Assembly (NCBI GenBank): GCA_024449915.1
Contig: JAMZAV010003171.1
Coordinates: 124,001-188,000, forward strand
Direction of reading: 5' to 3'
DNA from: Sweltsa coloradensis
Lineage: Eukaryota > Arthropoda > Insecta > Plecoptera > Chloroperlidae
Length of the DNA stretch: 64,000 bases
In this document: in pieces, positions 63,641-64,000 of the stretch
How positions within the stretch are numbered: the first letter of the stretch is position 1
Layout: each line of letters opens with the position of its first letter
Made by a program: the position numbers and the translations under genes
The notes under the pieces: model-generated
Database searches by the model: none
Told to the model about the DNA's origin: nothing
Seen by the model: the letters and a program-made list of their open reading frames with translations, nothing else

Positions 63641-64000
63641 CAGCTTAGCATGAAAACATTTACACGCCGGACAAAAGCACCAAATTTTTAAACCACGTGC
63701 TAATAAGGCCTATAGCTTTAAATTTTTGATAGGAACCAGCTTTTCTGGGGGCCATCTTGAATTTTACAGTGGCCATTTTTGAAAATATAAGCATTTTACC
63801 AATATCTCGGCTTTTTAAAACCACCTGGGCCCCCATTCATGTACATTTTTTTTCCCGGTATAAGCAGAGTTAGATGGTATAAGTGCGGTATAACTCCGAA
63901 TCCAATTCATGAAGACTTACCCGCCTCGACCGGGATAAGAAAATACGTAAACAGATGGCGGACATTTTAAATTTTGCATCTATGGTGTAAAAAGAAAAGT
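63641..64000. other. Non-coding end of window
   Basis: Nothing recognised. A CCGGTATAAGCAGAG...GGTATAAGTGCGGTATAA stretch repeats GGTATAA three times at 63857-63892. Confidence 0.35.

Overview
The window is AT-rich eukaryotic DNA with short exons, GT-AG introns and a dense load of degraded transposons. It has no operons, Shine-Dalgarno sites or CRISPR arrays. The repeated AGGCCTA motif, tRNA-headed SINEs and the mix of BEL/Pao, Gypsy, R4/Dong, Penelope, P-element, hAT, Tigger and piggyBac remnants suggest a marine invertebrate. An echinoderm or another deuterostome is my guess, but the species cannot be fixed from the sequence.

Layout. 1-2 kb: the end of a BEL/Pao pol remnant (minus), a frameshifted Ig-domain exon behind a tandem duplication, and a SAM-like exon whose 3' part and following intron are duplicated. 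2-5.5 kb: a complete hAT transposon (terminal repeats, candidate 8-bp target duplication, four-exon transposase with two frameshifts) inside a short Gypsy-type LTR followed by a Lys-type primer-binding site. 5.6-10.5 kb: P-element and Tigger pieces, a tRNA-SINE head, an R4/Dong-like endonuclease retroelement between two (ATT)n tracts, and a LINE 3' remnant. 10.9-12 kb: three phase-compatible exons of a RING-finger gene, the best host-gene candidate. 12.6-15.8 kb: a decayed LINE. 16-33 kb: copies of three dispersed repeats (REP-A, about 335 bp; REP-B, 1-2 kb with internal subrepeats; REP-C, about 185 bp), an unrecognised exon, a C-rich LINE ORF1, piggyBac and hAT-like pieces, a minus-strand LINE and a SINE.

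33.8-48.1 kb is of a different nature. Known repeats can still be recognised in it, but they are full of homopolymer expansions and small indels, so I read it as unpolished or gap-filled consensus and its short ORFs should not be annotated. A LINE ORF1 with an SGNH/GDSL esterase signature is still visible at about 46.8-47.3 kb. 48-57 kb: more REP-B, tandem duplications, a YqaJ-exonuclease-like gene split by a REP-C copy, and the longest clean protein of the window, a DDE-like multicopy protein. 57.8-64 kb: the largest REP-B copy, a LINE C-terminus with a threefold 3' repeat, a Penelope-like element (GIY-YIG endonuclease, hammerhead-like motifs) and a last LINE fragment.

Very little looks like functioning host sequence. 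The window mainly records nested insertions, and several can be resolved precisely: hAT into an LTR, REP-C into the YqaJ gene, and REP-A into one of two paralogous REP-B copies. REP names are labels of mine, not database names.
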